Source: UBA7398 sp964632545 (GTDB taxonomy: Bacteria > Actinomycetota > Actinomycetes > Nanopelagicales > Nanopelagicaceae). From it: a stretch of DNA of 64,000 nucleotides. The stretch spans positions 1 to 64,000 of the forward strand of contig CAZWBQ010000001.1 in assembly GCA_964632545.1 (NCBI GenBank), written 5' to 3'. The notes beneath the pieces were generated by a model. That model was not told the origin of the DNA, searched no databases, and worked only from the letters and a program-made list of their open reading frames with translations. Position numbers and translations under genes: made by a program. Shown here piece by piece: positions 35,265 to 44,196 of the stretch (positions within the stretch are counted from its first letter, which is position 1; each line of letters begins with the position of its first letter).

Positions 35265-36749
35265 TTATTTAATCGTTCCTACGATTCGTTCTGCAGCTAA
35301 TCTTCCAGAAATTAATACCATTGGAACACCGACTCCAGGTTGGGTTCCAGATCCTGCAAAAACGACATTTTCAAATCCATGTGCCAAATTTCTTGGCCTA
35401 AATGGTCCAGTTTGAAAAAATGTATGAGCGCTAGCAAATGGTGCGCCGCGTTCCATGCCCAATCGTTCCCAATCGAGTGGGGTAGTCATCGATTCAACTT
35501 CAATGGAGCTACCAAAATCTTTATAACCACGAGCCTCCATAGTTGCAATCATCTGGTCGCGATATTTCGGTCCCGTAACATTCCAATCGATATTTGCATC
35601 TAAATTAGGCGTTGGGAAAAGCACGTAGTAACTATGTTTGCCTTCTGGTGCCAACGATTTATCGTCATGAGTTGGAATTGTTACAAGTAGGCTCGGGTCA
35701 CTCATCAAAGTTTTCTTATTAATCAATTCTTCAAAAACACCGTCCCAAGAATTGCCAAAGTGAATATTATGATGAGCAAGATGTGGATATGATTTATTTG
35801 AACCAATCAATAGTGTGGCACATGAAGGTGAGTAATTAAGGCGCTTTACCGACAGCGGAGTCTTTCCCAGTAAATCGCGCCACGCGACCGGTAAATCTGG
35901 ATTTAAGACCACGACATCACATTCAATGCGTTCCTGCTTATCTGTAATTACGGCAGTTGCCCGACCATTTCGATGCTCCACAGAAGTTACAGTTGTGTCG
36001 TATTTGAAATTTACACCATGTTTTTCAGCGGCCGCTGCAAGTGCTCGAGGCACTGCATGCATACCCCCTTTAGGAAAGAAAACTCCATTTACCGAATCCA
36101 TATATGCGATCACAGCGTAGATTGCTAGCGCTTGTTGTGGGCTGACGCCGGCATACATTGCTTGGAAAGAATAAACCTTTTGAGTTCTCGGATCTTTAAG
36201 GAATTGTGAAACTTTTGGCGCAAGTTTTCGGAATCCACCAAGCGCTATCAACCTAGCCAGGTTTGGCGTTAAGAGATTAAGTGGTGAGTCAATATTTCTA
36301 TCTATGAAATCGTTCATCTCGTACTTATACAACTTAGTTACAAAATCTACATATTTGCGATAACCAGCAGCTTCATCTGGACCTATTGTTTTTGCAATTT
36401 CAACTTCCATCTCCGCAGTGTTTGCATGTACATCGAGTTGGGAACCATCAGCATAAAATGCGCGATATAACGGTTTAAGTGGTGAGAGCTCTAACCAATC
36501 CGACATATTTTCACCAACACATGCAAATGCATCAGAGATTAAGTCCGGCATAGTTAAAACACTTGGCCCGGTATCAAATGCGTAGCCAGACTTATTTAAT
36601 AAACCGTTCCGGCCACCTGGAACGCTTTCGCGTTCTACCACTGTGACTTTCCGACCAGCGCCAGCCAGTCTTAGCGCTGCACTTAGTCCAGCGAGGCCAG
36701 CGCCAACTATTAGAACGTGATCGGTTGGACCTTTTACGCGTTTAACCAT
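35265..36749 (-). CDS. crtI: Phytoene desaturase
   Basis: The 494-residue FAD enzyme has an N-terminal dinucleotide fold (LIVGAGLAGLSAALRLAGAG), the YAFDTGPSVLTMP block and the C-terminal GSGTQPGVGVPMVLISGRLAA typical of bacterial CrtI. It converts phytoene to lycopene by four desaturations. The ATG at 36749 overlaps the crtE stop by one base (TGATG), so I prefer it over a TTG one codon upstream. It is distinct from the CrtD-like paralogue at 39350-40849. Confidence 0.95.
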   Translation of the reverse strand: MVKRVKGPTDHVLIVGAGLAGLSAALRLAGAGRKVTVVERESVPGGRNGLLNKSGYAFDTGPSVLTMPDLISDAFACVGENMSDWLELSPLKPLYRAFYADGSQLDVHANTAEMEVEIAKTIGPDEAAGYRKYVDFVTKLYKYEMNDFIDRNIDSPLNLLTPNLARLIALGGFRKLAPKVSQFLKDPRTQKVYSFQAMYAGVSPQQALAIYAVIAYMDSVNGVFFPKGGMHAVPRALAAAAEKHGVNFKYDTTVTSVEHRNGRATAVITDKQERIECDVVVLNPDLPVAWRDLLGKTPLSVKRLNYSPSCATLLIGSNKSYPHLAHHNIHFGNSWDGVFEELINKKTLMSDPSLLVTIPTHDDKSLAPEGKHSYYVLFPTPNLDANIDWNVTGPKYRDQMIATMEARGYKDFGSSIEVESMTTPLDWERLGMERGAPFASAHTFFQTGPFRPRNLAHGFENVVFAGSGTQPGVGVPMVLISGRLAAERIVGTIK

Positions 36750-37837
36750 CAATAGCTCCGTTGCGTAGCAACTATTGCCAAATCTGAAAGCAAAGTCTGA
36801 TGTTCTTGCGAAATCAAATCGCTATGTAAAGAATTTTGAGCTTTTTCGGTCATCTCGATAATAAGTTTCTCCAGATCAGATACTGCTCCAGTATTTGTAA
36901 TAATTTCTCGCAACTTCGCAACGCCTGCAAAATCTAAATCAGATTTACCAAAATACTTATCTATAACTTGCAGTTGTAGCGGATTTGCACGTTCTGTCGT
37001 CATTGCAATTAGCGCGGTTCGCTTTCCCTCTCGTAAATCATCGCCAGCAGGTTTTCCGGTCTCATCTGGATTACCGAAAACACCAAGCAGGTCATCGCGT
37101 AATTGGAATGCTTCACCAAGTGGTAGTCCAAATTGGGAAAAAATCTCTTGATATTTTGCGGCGCTTTCAGTTGCGATTGCAGCTCCAAAATGTAGTGGAC
37201 GCTCAATCGAGTATTTTCCAGATTTGTATCGCGCAACTTTTAGGGATCGCTCGACACTTTTACTTGCTAGAGCCTGTTCAAAAACATCTAAATATTGACC
37301 GGCCATGAGTTCAACGCGCATTTCATCATGGATTGTCAAAGATCTAATTCTTGCATCAGTTGCGATCTTGGATTGATTTAACATTTGATCCGACCAAATT
37401 AACGCTAAGTCTCCAAGTAAAATCGCGCTAGATAAACCAAAAGTTTTGCTATCACCACTTAGATTTTCATTAAGATGCATGCTTTCAAAAACCTTATGGA
37501 TGGCTGGCGCATTTCTTCTAGTATCTGATCCATCCATAACGTCATCGTGTATCAGGGCACAGGCATGCAAAAGCTCTAAACTTGAAACTGCTTTTACTAC
37601 CGCGTTATTTTCTGCGCCACCTGATGCCAAATAACCAACATATGCAAAGAGTGGCCGAAATCTTTTACCGCCATCGAGCAGGAAATTTTTTAACGCATTT
37701 GTGACTGGCTCTAATTCGAGCCCAATTGAATTTAAATATTGACCTTGCTCTGCCAGAAATTTATTGAGTTCAGCCGAAACTTCACCGCGAAAGCGCGCCA
37801 TGAAATCAAGGGTGCTTTGGTTTGCAGTGGAATTCAC
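36749..37837 (-). CDS. crtE: Geranylgeranyl diphosphate synthase
   Basis: The 362-residue trans-prenyltransferase has the first aspartate-rich motif in LIHDDVMDGSDTRR (about residue 97) and the second in LRDDLLGVFG (about residue 255). FLLDGGKRFRP is the diphosphate-binding block. It supplies the C20 precursor for CrtB. The start is GTG 37837, placed 6 nt after TACCGT with no ribosome site; an internal ATG at 37801 is the alternative. It is divergent from metF with 24 bp between starts. Confidence 0.92.
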   Translation of the reverse strand: MNSTANQSTLDFMARFRGEVSAELNKFLAEQGQYLNSIGLELEPVTNALKNFLLDGGKRFRPLFAYVGYLASGGAENNAVVKAVSSLELLHACALIHDDVMDGSDTRRNAPAIHKVFESMHLNENLSGDSKTFGLSSAILLGDLALIWSDQMLNQSKIATDARIRSLTIHDEMRVELMAGQYLDVFEQALASKSVERSLKVARYKSGKYSIERPLHFGAAIATESAAKYQEIFSQFGLPLGEAFQLRDDLLGVFGNPDETGKPAGDDLREGKRTALIAMTTERANPLQLQVIDKYFGKSDLDFAGVAKLREIITNTGAVSDLEKLIIEMTEKAQNSLHSDLISQEHQTLLSDLAIVATQRSY

Positions 37838-37843
37838 GCCGTA

Positions 37844-37853
37844 ACGGTACCCT
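37844..37853. promoter_or_regulatory. Bidirectional promoter crtE/metF with overlapping -10 elements
   Basis: On the plus strand TACCCT (37848-37853) lies 8 nt before the metF ATG. On the minus strand TACCGT (37849-37844) lies 6 nt before the crtE GTG. The two hexamers share the central TA, inside GGTACC. Neither gene has a ribosome site. The geometry is seen; activity is inferred. Confidence 0.5.
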
Positions 37854-37861
37854 CCCTTGCT

Positions 37862-38737
37862 ATGCAGCGCCCGTTTTCGTTTGAGACCCCTAATGGGAAG
37901 CCAATTTTCTCTCTGGAATTTTTTCCACCGAAGGACGAAAAAGGGGAAGCGAATCTATGGGTTGAACTCGCGGAATTAAATTCCCTTCAGCCTGAATTTG
38001 TTTCAGTTACATACGGGGCGGGCGGCTCGACTCGAGAGCGCACCATACGAGTAACTTCAGAAATTACCGCTCGAACTGGTTTACGAACGGTTGCACATTT
38101 AACCTGTATTGGATCCACAAAAAAAGAACTTTCAGAAATTCTCGAACAATATTGGCAAGCCGGAATCCGCGATATTTTGGCACTTCGTGGCGATCCACCG
38201 ACCGGTCCTCAATCTGAATGGATTCCAACGCAAGGCGGATTTACTCATTCAGATGAATTAGTTTCACTTGCAGTAGCCGCAAACTTCAACGTGGGAGTTG
38301 CCGCTTTCCCTGATTGCCACCCAGCGTCGCGAGGTGACCAACTGAAAGATGTTCTGGTCTTATTGGAAAAAGAACGACGCGGCGCACAATTTGCAACTAC
38401 ACAGTTCTTTTTCTCTGCAGAGAAATATTTTAATTTAGTCAATGAACTGAAAGAACGCGGTTCAAATTTACCAATTTTTGCTGGGATATTGCCAATTACT
38501 CAAGTAAAACAATTGAACCGAATGGCAGAACTAAACGGAACCCCAATCCCATCAGATATCGTAAGTGCCTTTTCCGAAGTCGAAAATGATTCAGAGAAAG
38601 TTAGAGCACTGGGAATTGAAATTGCGGTGAACCTGTGTGAAGAATTAATTGCAATGGGCGCGCCTGGTTTACATTTTTATACTATGAATAACGCATATGC
38701 CACAAAAGAGATTGTTAAAAGAATTGGACTTCGCTGA
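37862..38737 (+). CDS. metF: 5,10-methylenetetrahydrofolate reductase
   Basis: The 291-residue flavoprotein reduces methylene-THF to 5-methyl-THF, the methyl donor for methionine. Visible blocks are FSLEFFPPKDEKGE, VSVTYGAGGSTRERT, AHLTCIG, ILALRGDPP and GLHFYTMN. The frame is open upstream to 37739 inside crtE, but the ATG at 37862 matches the family start. It sits 8 nt after a TACCCT hexamer. The next gene begins 1 nt after its stop. Confidence 0.94.
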   Translation: MQRPFSFETPNGKPIFSLEFFPPKDEKGEANLWVELAELNSLQPEFVSVTYGAGGSTRERTIRVTSEITARTGLRTVAHLTCIGSTKKELSEILEQYWQAGIRDILALRGDPPTGPQSEWIPTQGGFTHSDELVSLAVAANFNVGVAAFPDCHPASRGDQLKDVLVLLEKERRGAQFATTQFFFSAEKYFNLVNELKERGSNLPIFAGILPITQVKQLNRMAELNGTPIPSDIVSAFSEVENDSEKVRALGIEIAVNLCEELIAMGAPGLHFYTMNNAYATKEIVKRIGLR

Positions 38738-38738
38738 A

Positions 38739-39353
38739 GTGGATCGCGCAGAGTTCTTCACATCTTGGAGCCAATTGCATGGTGGTGCAAAAATTTCTGG
38801 AATCGTAAAAGGCTGGCTGACTATCTCATTTAGTACCGCAAGAATGCTTAATAAATTAAAGATCTCGCCTAATGCTCTAACATTTTTCGGTCTAGTATTT
38901 GCATTTTTTACTTGCATTAATTCACAGAACCTATTTGCTGCGCTATTTCTTGTTCTTTCACTTGCCTGCGATGGCTTAGATGGTTCTTTGGCAATAATTA
39001 AGGATCAAGTTTCACGCAGGGGTGCAATTTTAGATGCAGTAGCAGATCGAATTTCCGAGAGTTTATGGGCGCTAACTTTATATTATCTAGGAGCTCCACT
39101 TTGGATAGTTGCAACTGCTTGGCTAGCTGCTTTCACTCAGGAGTATGTACGAGCTAGAGCAGGTGGATTAGGAGTTCGCGAAATTGGTGTTGTAACAATA
39201 GGTGAACGTCCGATTCGAGCCAGCGTATTATTTGTAGCAGTCGTGGCTAATTCTTTAACGCTAAATTACCTGACTACGATTACAGCTATATGGTGCGTAA
39301 TACAAGTTTTAAGTTTCACTACAGTATTACGGTTTGCGTACAAGAGTATCTAA
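38739..39353 (+). CDS. CDP-alcohol phosphatidyltransferase family protein
   Basis: The 204-residue membrane protein has the family signature in modified form: D-x2-D-G-x2-A followed by isoleucine instead of arginine (CDGLDGSLAII), then G-x3-D-x3-D (GAILDAVAD). The aspartates that bind metal are kept. It would transfer a phosphatidyl group from CDP-diacylglycerol to an unknown alcohol. The GTG at 38739 is preferred over an ATG at 38697 inside metF, because family members begin close to the RAEFFTSWSQLHGG block. It converges on the crtD-like gene with a 4-bp overlap. Confidence 0.8.
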   Translation: MDRAEFFTSWSQLHGGAKISGIVKGWLTISFSTARMLNKLKISPNALTFFGLVFAFFTCINSQNLFAALFLVLSLACDGLDGSLAIIKDQVSRRGAILDAVADRISESLWALTLYYLGAPLWIVATAWLAAFTQEYVRARAGGLGVREIGVVTIGERPIRASVLFVAVVANSLTLNYLTTITAIWCVIQVLSFTTVLRFAYKSI

Positions 39354-40849
39354 GCTTTACCAATGGCATTTGCCACAATTTCTGCGCTGATTCCCACCAG
39401 TGGTAAACCTCCTCCAGGATGTGCGGAACCACCAACACAATACAAACCCGCTAGTGGTGAACGATTCTTCGCTCTCCGAAATGCTGATCTAACACCATTA
39501 CTTGAGGTGCCATAGATAGATCCGCCTGGTGCATTTGTGCTACTTTCTAAATCTGCTGGAGTTCGAATTTCCATAACCGCAATGCGATCTCGGATATCTA
39601 CACCTTTTTCTGCCAATTTATCAATTATCAATTCTGCGTAGCTTTCTTTAAGTCCGATTTTATTCCAATCACAACCAATTCCAGGTTCATGTCGAGGTGC
39701 ATTAACTAATACGAATAAATTTTCATCGCCAGGATTAGTCACCATCTCTTCATCTTTTGGAGCGCAGATGTAGATAGCCGGATCTGGCACTGGTTCTTTT
39801 CGTTTGAATATCGCATCGAATTCGTCATCATAATTTTCAGGGAAAAAAACATTATGGTGAGAAAGTGAAGTACCACCGAAACTGTCAGCCTTTAGTCCGA
39901 TTAATAGCGAGAATCCGGCGAGAGAAGGTATTGATTTAGCTAAATTACGCCGCGCTTTTCGCGTGATTTTTGGCTGGTTTGGCAACAATTCCGAATAGGT
40001 AATGGTGGAATCAGTATTGGTTACAACAATGTCGGATTTAATATTTTCGCCGTTACTTAATTGGATCCCGGTGACTCGACCACTTTGATGCAATATTTCT
40101 TTTACTGGCGTGCTCAAAAATATTTGCACACCTAAATTGATACACCTTTCTTCAAGTGCTTCGGAGAGCTTTCCAATTCCGCCTTTTAGATGCCAAGCAC
40201 CAAATGCCTCTTCTACAAAAGCAATCGTCAACAAAACTGCAGGTACTTGGCGAGGATCAGATCCAGTATAAGTTGCGTACCTATCTATAATTTTTGATAA
40301 GTATGGCGAACTTGTGTATCGATTAGTTAATTTCCGAAGCGAAGTAACTGGTGCAATCTCGATCAAATCTCGTAGCAAAGTTCTACTCTTAAATAACGAC
40401 ATGAAAGAATTCATTTCACTTTCCACAAATTGCACGCGAGATGCGCTCCACATTCGTTCCGCACGACGCATTATTTTGTGCCAGTCATCTCCGGCAGTTT
40501 TTCCAAAAGATGCCTCTATCGCTGCTCTGGTTTTATGGTGGGATAGATTTGGAAATGTAACTTCCTTACCGTCAGCGAATCGATAGGAAAATGCCGGATC
40601 TACCGGCAAAATTTGAAGTGCATGTTCTAGTCTTTTTCCAGTTTTTAAAAATAAGTCTTTATAAACAGCGGGCAAAGTAAGGAGTGAAGGTCCAGTGTCG
40701 AAAGCGAACCCGTCGATCCATTCGGTTCTACATTTTCCGCCCGTACGATTGGCAGCTTCATAAATAGAAACCTTATGACCAGCTTTAGCTAATCGTGCAG
40801 CAGTTGCCATGCCACCTACTCCAGCACCAATTACAACTACCTTGCTCAT
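39350..40849 (-). CDS. CrtI/CrtD-family carotenoid desaturase
   Basis: The 499-residue FAD enzyme has VVVIGAGVGGMATAARLAKA, GFAFDTGPSLLTLP and the C-terminal GGSAHPGGGLPLVGISAEIVA. It is related to CrtI but closer in its C-terminal motif to carotenoid 3,4-desaturases (CrtD) acting on hydroxylated ends. A ketolase-like activity of the CrtO type is not excluded. The frame is open upstream to 41128 within the GT gene; the ATG at 40849 overlaps the GT stop (ATGA) and gives the family start. It is the last gene of the second carotenoid operon. Confidence 0.85.
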   Translation of the reverse strand: MSKVVVIGAGVGGMATAARLAKAGHKVSIYEAANRTGGKCRTEWIDGFAFDTGPSLLTLPAVYKDLFLKTGKRLEHALQILPVDPAFSYRFADGKEVTFPNLSHHKTRAAIEASFGKTAGDDWHKIMRRAERMWSASRVQFVESEMNSFMSLFKSRTLLRDLIEIAPVTSLRKLTNRYTSSPYLSKIIDRYATYTGSDPRQVPAVLLTIAFVEEAFGAWHLKGGIGKLSEALEERCINLGVQIFLSTPVKEILHQSGRVTGIQLSNGENIKSDIVVTNTDSTITYSELLPNQPKITRKARRNLAKSIPSLAGFSLLIGLKADSFGGTSLSHHNVFFPENYDDEFDAIFKRKEPVPDPAIYICAPKDEEMVTNPGDENLFVLVNAPRHEPGIGCDWNKIGLKESYAELIIDKLAEKGVDIRDRIAVMEIRTPADLESSTNAPGGSIYGTSSNGVRSAFRRAKNRSPLAGLYCVGGSAHPGGGLPLVGISAEIVANAIGKA

Positions 40850-41925
40850 ACTTTTCGATCCCGCCACTTCAAATCTCCACGAATTTTTCCTATCCAAGAC
40901 CAGCAAATTAGCGCAATAAGCAGCGCTACCGATAATGGATGCAGAAGTGCACTTTCCCATCTTGATTTTGTTCGAAAAGCCGTGATGAATCGGGAGGTCA
41001 CTATGGCTAGAAATCCAACCCAACCTATAAGTGATCCAGACATTGCATAGATAATTGGCATTATTGACGAGAGCGTAAGTAGTGAGATTGCAACAATTGA
41101 TCCAAAAGGTGATCCAAATGCGCGCCAAAGAGATTTACGGTAACCATTAATTAATTCTGTCGCGCTCTGGTACATCCGACAGCTAGCAATTGCACTTCCT
41201 TCTGCAACGCCACCTTTAAAACCAAATTTCAAAAGCAATCGAGCTAATTCAATATCATCGATTACTTCGTGCTTAATCTTTTCATGACCGCCAGAGATGA
41301 AATATGAAGTGCGTTTAACAATTAGGAACTGACCATTGGCTACTGCCATTGCAGGGATTCGAAACCTTTGAGCAATTGAAAGTGGAACCGTAGCAAACCA
41401 GCTCCATTGCAATAACGGTTGGATCAAAAGTTCGAGAGGTGTTTCTGCAATTTGTGCAGGGTATGGCGAGATGTAATCCCAATCGTTCAGCTCCATAGTT
41501 TTTATAGCAGCGCTAATAGCACTAGGTGATAGCCGCACATCGGCATCGATAAATACTAAATATTTTGCATCACTTGCTAGAGCTAATTGGTGGCAGGCAT
41601 AATTCTTTCCCAGCCAGCCAGTAGGTAGAGTTTTTCCCTCGATAGCTATTGAACGTGAATTAAAATTAAACTTTGTTATCAAATCACTGGTGTTATCAGT
41701 TGAACTATCGTTTAGCGTAATGATTTCGAATGATTCCAAATTTTTTTGCAGATCTACTGATTTTAAAATTTCATTTACGTTGGCAGATTCATTTCTCATC
41801 GGAATTAAAATTGAAACTGATGCTGGTAAAGGCACCGTGAATTTGCTCGGTTTTTTTATAGATATTGCATTTACAATTGTGAGAAATAATGAACCCAGAG
41901 CAAGGAGTGTTCCAACTAAGACCAC
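40846..41925 (-). CDS. Family 2 glycosyltransferase, probable carotenoid glycosyltransferase
   Basis: The protein has an N-terminal membrane segment, then a GT2 domain (ASVSILIPMRNESANVNEIL, LNDSSTDNTSDLI, the DADVRLS metal motif), and two or more C-terminal membrane segments. This is the layout of CruG-like carotenoid 2'-O-glycosyltransferases. The start is uncertain: the frame opens at 42066 inside cruF, but a GTG at 41925, 5 nt after the cruF stop, gives a sensible 359-residue protein. The stop overlaps the crtD-like start. Confidence 0.8.
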   Translation of the reverse strand: MVLVGTLLALGSLFLTIVNAISIKKPSKFTVPLPASVSILIPMRNESANVNEILKSVDLQKNLESFEIITLNDSSTDNTSDLITKFNFNSRSIAIEGKTLPTGWLGKNYACHQLALASDAKYLVFIDADVRLSPSAISAAIKTMELNDWDYISPYPAQIAETPLELLIQPLLQWSWFATVPLSIAQRFRIPAMAVANGQFLIVKRTSYFISGGHEKIKHEVIDDIELARLLLKFGFKGGVAEGSAIASCRMYQSATELINGYRKSLWRAFGSPFGSIVAISLLTLSSIMPIIYAMSGSLIGWVGFLAIVTSRFITAFRTKSRWESALLHPLSVALLIALICWSWIGKIRGDLKWRDRKV

Positions 41926-41930
41926 AATAA

Positions 41931-42737
41931 TTAGCCGCTTCGCCCAAACGAAAGCGAGATAAAATAAGGGAGCAGGATTAATCCAAATACTATGCCGCCA
42001 AGAAATGCCACTCCTGGTCTGGCGAAAAAGAAAATATTTCCAAATACACCGGCAAACCAAGTCCAAGCAAGGAAAATATTAGGAATTAAAAAACTTGCAC
42101 CATTTTTTCTGCGTTCTCTAGGAAGTGCAATATGTAGCAGCGCCATAATTCCCATGCCCGTAAGTAACCAACCAAAAGTGTTTAACAGTGGAACCTCTGG
42201 TTGAAATGGCACGCTACGACCGGTTACATCCCATCTCCATCTACCTGCTGAAACCATTTGTGGGTCTAGGAAAATATCCCAAGCCATTAATCCGGCGCCA
42301 CCATAAAGAAAAACCCAATGCGGCGATACTCTGCGAGCTGCGATTAAAAGTGGATGGGCCAACATCATCCATGCAAATGGAACTACAAGCGGAACACCAT
42401 AAATTTGATAACCTAACGAAACATCGTATGAGTAAGTGCCAAATGGCCAACCTGTTCGGCTACCGATTTGTTCTACTACTAGAGCAAAGCAGAAAGTTAT
42501 TGCAATATACCGAAGCGCATAATTTAAACCGTATGAATAAAGCCCGTGGAGTGACATTGCGCCAGCTGCCCAATACACGGTGGCAATAGTGACTAAGCGA
42601 AGTGTTTCACCAGATACCAAGGGATAGGAAATTTGAAGCAAAAGTGCAATTGAAAATACCGAGATTAAAATTATTTGCTGAGCATTGGTAATTGAACCTC
42701 GTGAATTTCGTCTTGGCCGATATTGACGAATTGACAT
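41931..42737 (-). CDS. CruF-like carotenoid biosynthesis membrane protein
   Basis: The 268-residue protein belongs to the DUF422/CruF family of membrane carotenoid 1',2'-hydratases. It has about seven membrane segments, VVEQIGSRTGWPFGTYSYD, GVPLVVPFAWMMLAHP and GLMAWDIFLDPQMVSAGRWRW. CruF adds water to the linear psi end of gamma-carotene or lycopene. The ATG at 42737 (MSIRQYRPRR) is preferred to an upstream codon at 42812 inside the preceding gene. It lies 14 nt after that gene's stop. Confidence 0.85.
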   Translation of the reverse strand: MSIRQYRPRRNSRGSITNAQQIILISVFSIALLLQISYPLVSGETLRLVTIATVYWAAGAMSLHGLYSYGLNYALRYIAITFCFALVVEQIGSRTGWPFGTYSYDVSLGYQIYGVPLVVPFAWMMLAHPLLIAARRVSPHWVFLYGGAGLMAWDIFLDPQMVSAGRWRWDVTGRSVPFQPEVPLLNTFGWLLTGMGIMALLHIALPRERRKNGASFLIPNIFLAWTWFAGVFGNIFFFARPGVAFLGGIVFGLILLPYFISLSFGRSG

Positions 42738-42751
42738 GACGCTATTCTGCC

Positions 42752-43417
42752 TTAAAGCGAGCCACTTTCCGATATAACGGCAAATCTGGCGAATAATTCT
42801 TCGGCATACCATTTTTCATGTGCGGTAGCGGCAATTGCAGCTTTATGTGCTTCCCCTTGGTAAGCAAATGCGCGAACCGCAGCGCTAGATTCCCAAATGG
42901 AAAAAGTTCCTTGTAACCCAAATGGAGCTTCACCAATTCCAATCGCCGATACCAACCCAGTTGCAGCTTTTAAACTTACAGTTACCGGTGGAACTGATCG
43001 CCAAAATATTGGATTCTTAAACCACTTAATTCTAGCTCTAGTAATTGCAACAACTTTTCCGTTCCAGTGAGAACTAGAAAGCTCTGAATTAAATGGCGTT
43101 TTGCCCGACCATTTTCCTTGCGCTGAAATATTTTGCAGCAGAACCCGATAGCGGCTCTCTGACTTGCTATCCCAAAGTTTTATAATGTTTGAATTGTCGA
43201 AGCTGCTTAATTCTGATTCTGGGATAGTTACAAGTAAACCCCATCGTTGCGAATTAGCATCTCTTGGCGTAAAAGTTTCACCTTTACCAGTGCCAAGTAA
43301 TTTCCAGAAACCAATTTTCTTATTTCTACGTAACCGCAATCGATCCAAACCCATATGAAGTATCGCCCAGGGTAAGTTGGTTTTACGAATCTTCCAAAAA
43401 TAAATTACGGTAATCAA
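42752..43417 (-). CDS. Spheroidene monooxygenase-like protein (CrtA family)
   Basis: The 221-residue protein shows the CrtA-like pattern: an N-terminal TVIYFWKI, then FWKLLGTGKGETFTPRDANSQRWGLL, and FGLQGTFSIWES near residue 165. CrtA oxidises C-2 of carotenoid ends; the family is heme-dependent. The same fold covers dimeric alpha/beta-barrel monooxygenases, so substrate and reaction are uncertain. It starts with TTG at 43417, overlapping the hydrolase stop. No better start fits the conserved N-terminus. Confidence 0.72.
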   Translation of the reverse strand: MITVIYFWKIRKTNLPWAILHMGLDRLRLRRNKKIGFWKLLGTGKGETFTPRDANSQRWGLLVTIPESELSSFDNSNIIKLWDSKSESRYRVLLQNISAQGKWSGKTPFNSELSSSHWNGKVVAITRARIKWFKNPIFWRSVPPVTVSLKAATGLVSAIGIGEAPFGLQGTFSIWESSAAVRAFAYQGEAHKAAIAATAHEKWYAEELFARFAVISESGSL

Positions 43418-44196
43418 TTATTTAGCCTAGTTAATTTATAGATTTCCAGCACAACTTCTTCGGGGTGATCCCACATCGGGGCGTGACCACACTCTGAAAA
43501 AATAATCCACTTTGCATGGGCTGGCGCAAGCGAACGTTCCTGACAACTTTGCGCGGGAAGTGAATTATCCGTATCACCAAAGATAATTGTTGTAGGTACA
43601 TTCGTTGGAATTTTTCCATTAAATCTCTTTTTTAACATGGCATCCCATGCGGGGAAGTAGCCTTTAGAATTTGCCATCGCCCTAGTTGCGTCCAAACAAG
43701 TTTGATAACTAAATGTTTGCCAGAGTGGACTTACGTTTTCGAATCCTAATTTTCGGAGAGATTCAAAATGAACCGTAAAAGATGCAATTGGATTTACTAG
43801 CCTTGCCATTACACGATTTCGCGCACTAGTTCGAGTGGTAAATGGCGTTAACCATAAGCCAGCTGGAGCAACGCCTAATAAAGATTTAATTCGTTCCGGT
43901 TTTATGGCAGCCATTTCAAGCGCTACCCAGCCTCCTAGTGAATTGCCAACAACGTTAAATTTCTCAATTCCCAAATCGTCCATAGTGCGAAAAATTGCTT
44001 CAGCTAAAGATTTGGGATCCATCGGCTGGGCAAAATCCATCGGTGATTTTCCATGACCTGGAAGATCAACGGTAATTACTAAATTCGTTTTTTTAAGTGT
44101 GGGAATAATTGGTTTCCAAGCTGTTGCGGCAGAACCCATTCCATGAATCAATAAAATAGGTTCGCCGCTTCCAAATTTTTCGGTAACTAGTTTCAT
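43414..44196 (-). CDS. Alpha/beta hydrolase
   Basis: The 260-residue protein has the hydrolase fold with oxyanion-hole HGMGS, nucleophile elbow GNSLGGW (Ser at about residue 88), an acid in IIFGDTDNSLP and a histidine in SECGHAPMWDHPEEV. The substrate is unknown. It is embedded in the carotenoid operon, between ybaK (TAATG overlap) and the CrtA-like gene (TTGA overlap). It could act as an esterase on an acylated carotenoid or glycoside, but nothing in the sequence shows that. Confidence 0.85.
   Translation of the reverse strand: MKLVTEKFGSGEPILLIHGMGSAATAWKPIIPTLKKTNLVITVDLPGHGKSPMDFAQPMDPKSLAEAIFRTMDDLGIEKFNVVGNSLGGWVALEMAAIKPERIKSLLGVAPAGLWLTPFTTRTSARNRVMARLVNPIASFTVHFESLRKLGFENVSPLWQTFSYQTCLDATRAMANSKGYFPAWDAMLKKRFNGKIPTNVPTTIIFGDTDNSLPAQSCQERSLAPAHAKWIIFSECGHAPMWDHPEEVVLEIYKLTRLNN

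Noticed and set aside
37739..37861. Upstream extension of metF into crtE
   Set aside because: It is antisense to crtE coding sequence, and MetF proteins start at MQRPFSFE-like residues just before FSLEFFPP.
40849..41128. N-terminal extension of the CrtD-like frame
   Set aside because: It lies inside the glycosyltransferase gene and has no family similarity. The ATG at 40849 with an ATGA overlap gives the correct dinucleotide-fold start.
42188..42589. Plus-strand open frame of 133 codons within the cruF-like gene
   Set aside because: It is opposite a well-supported membrane protein gene and has no family features or start signal.
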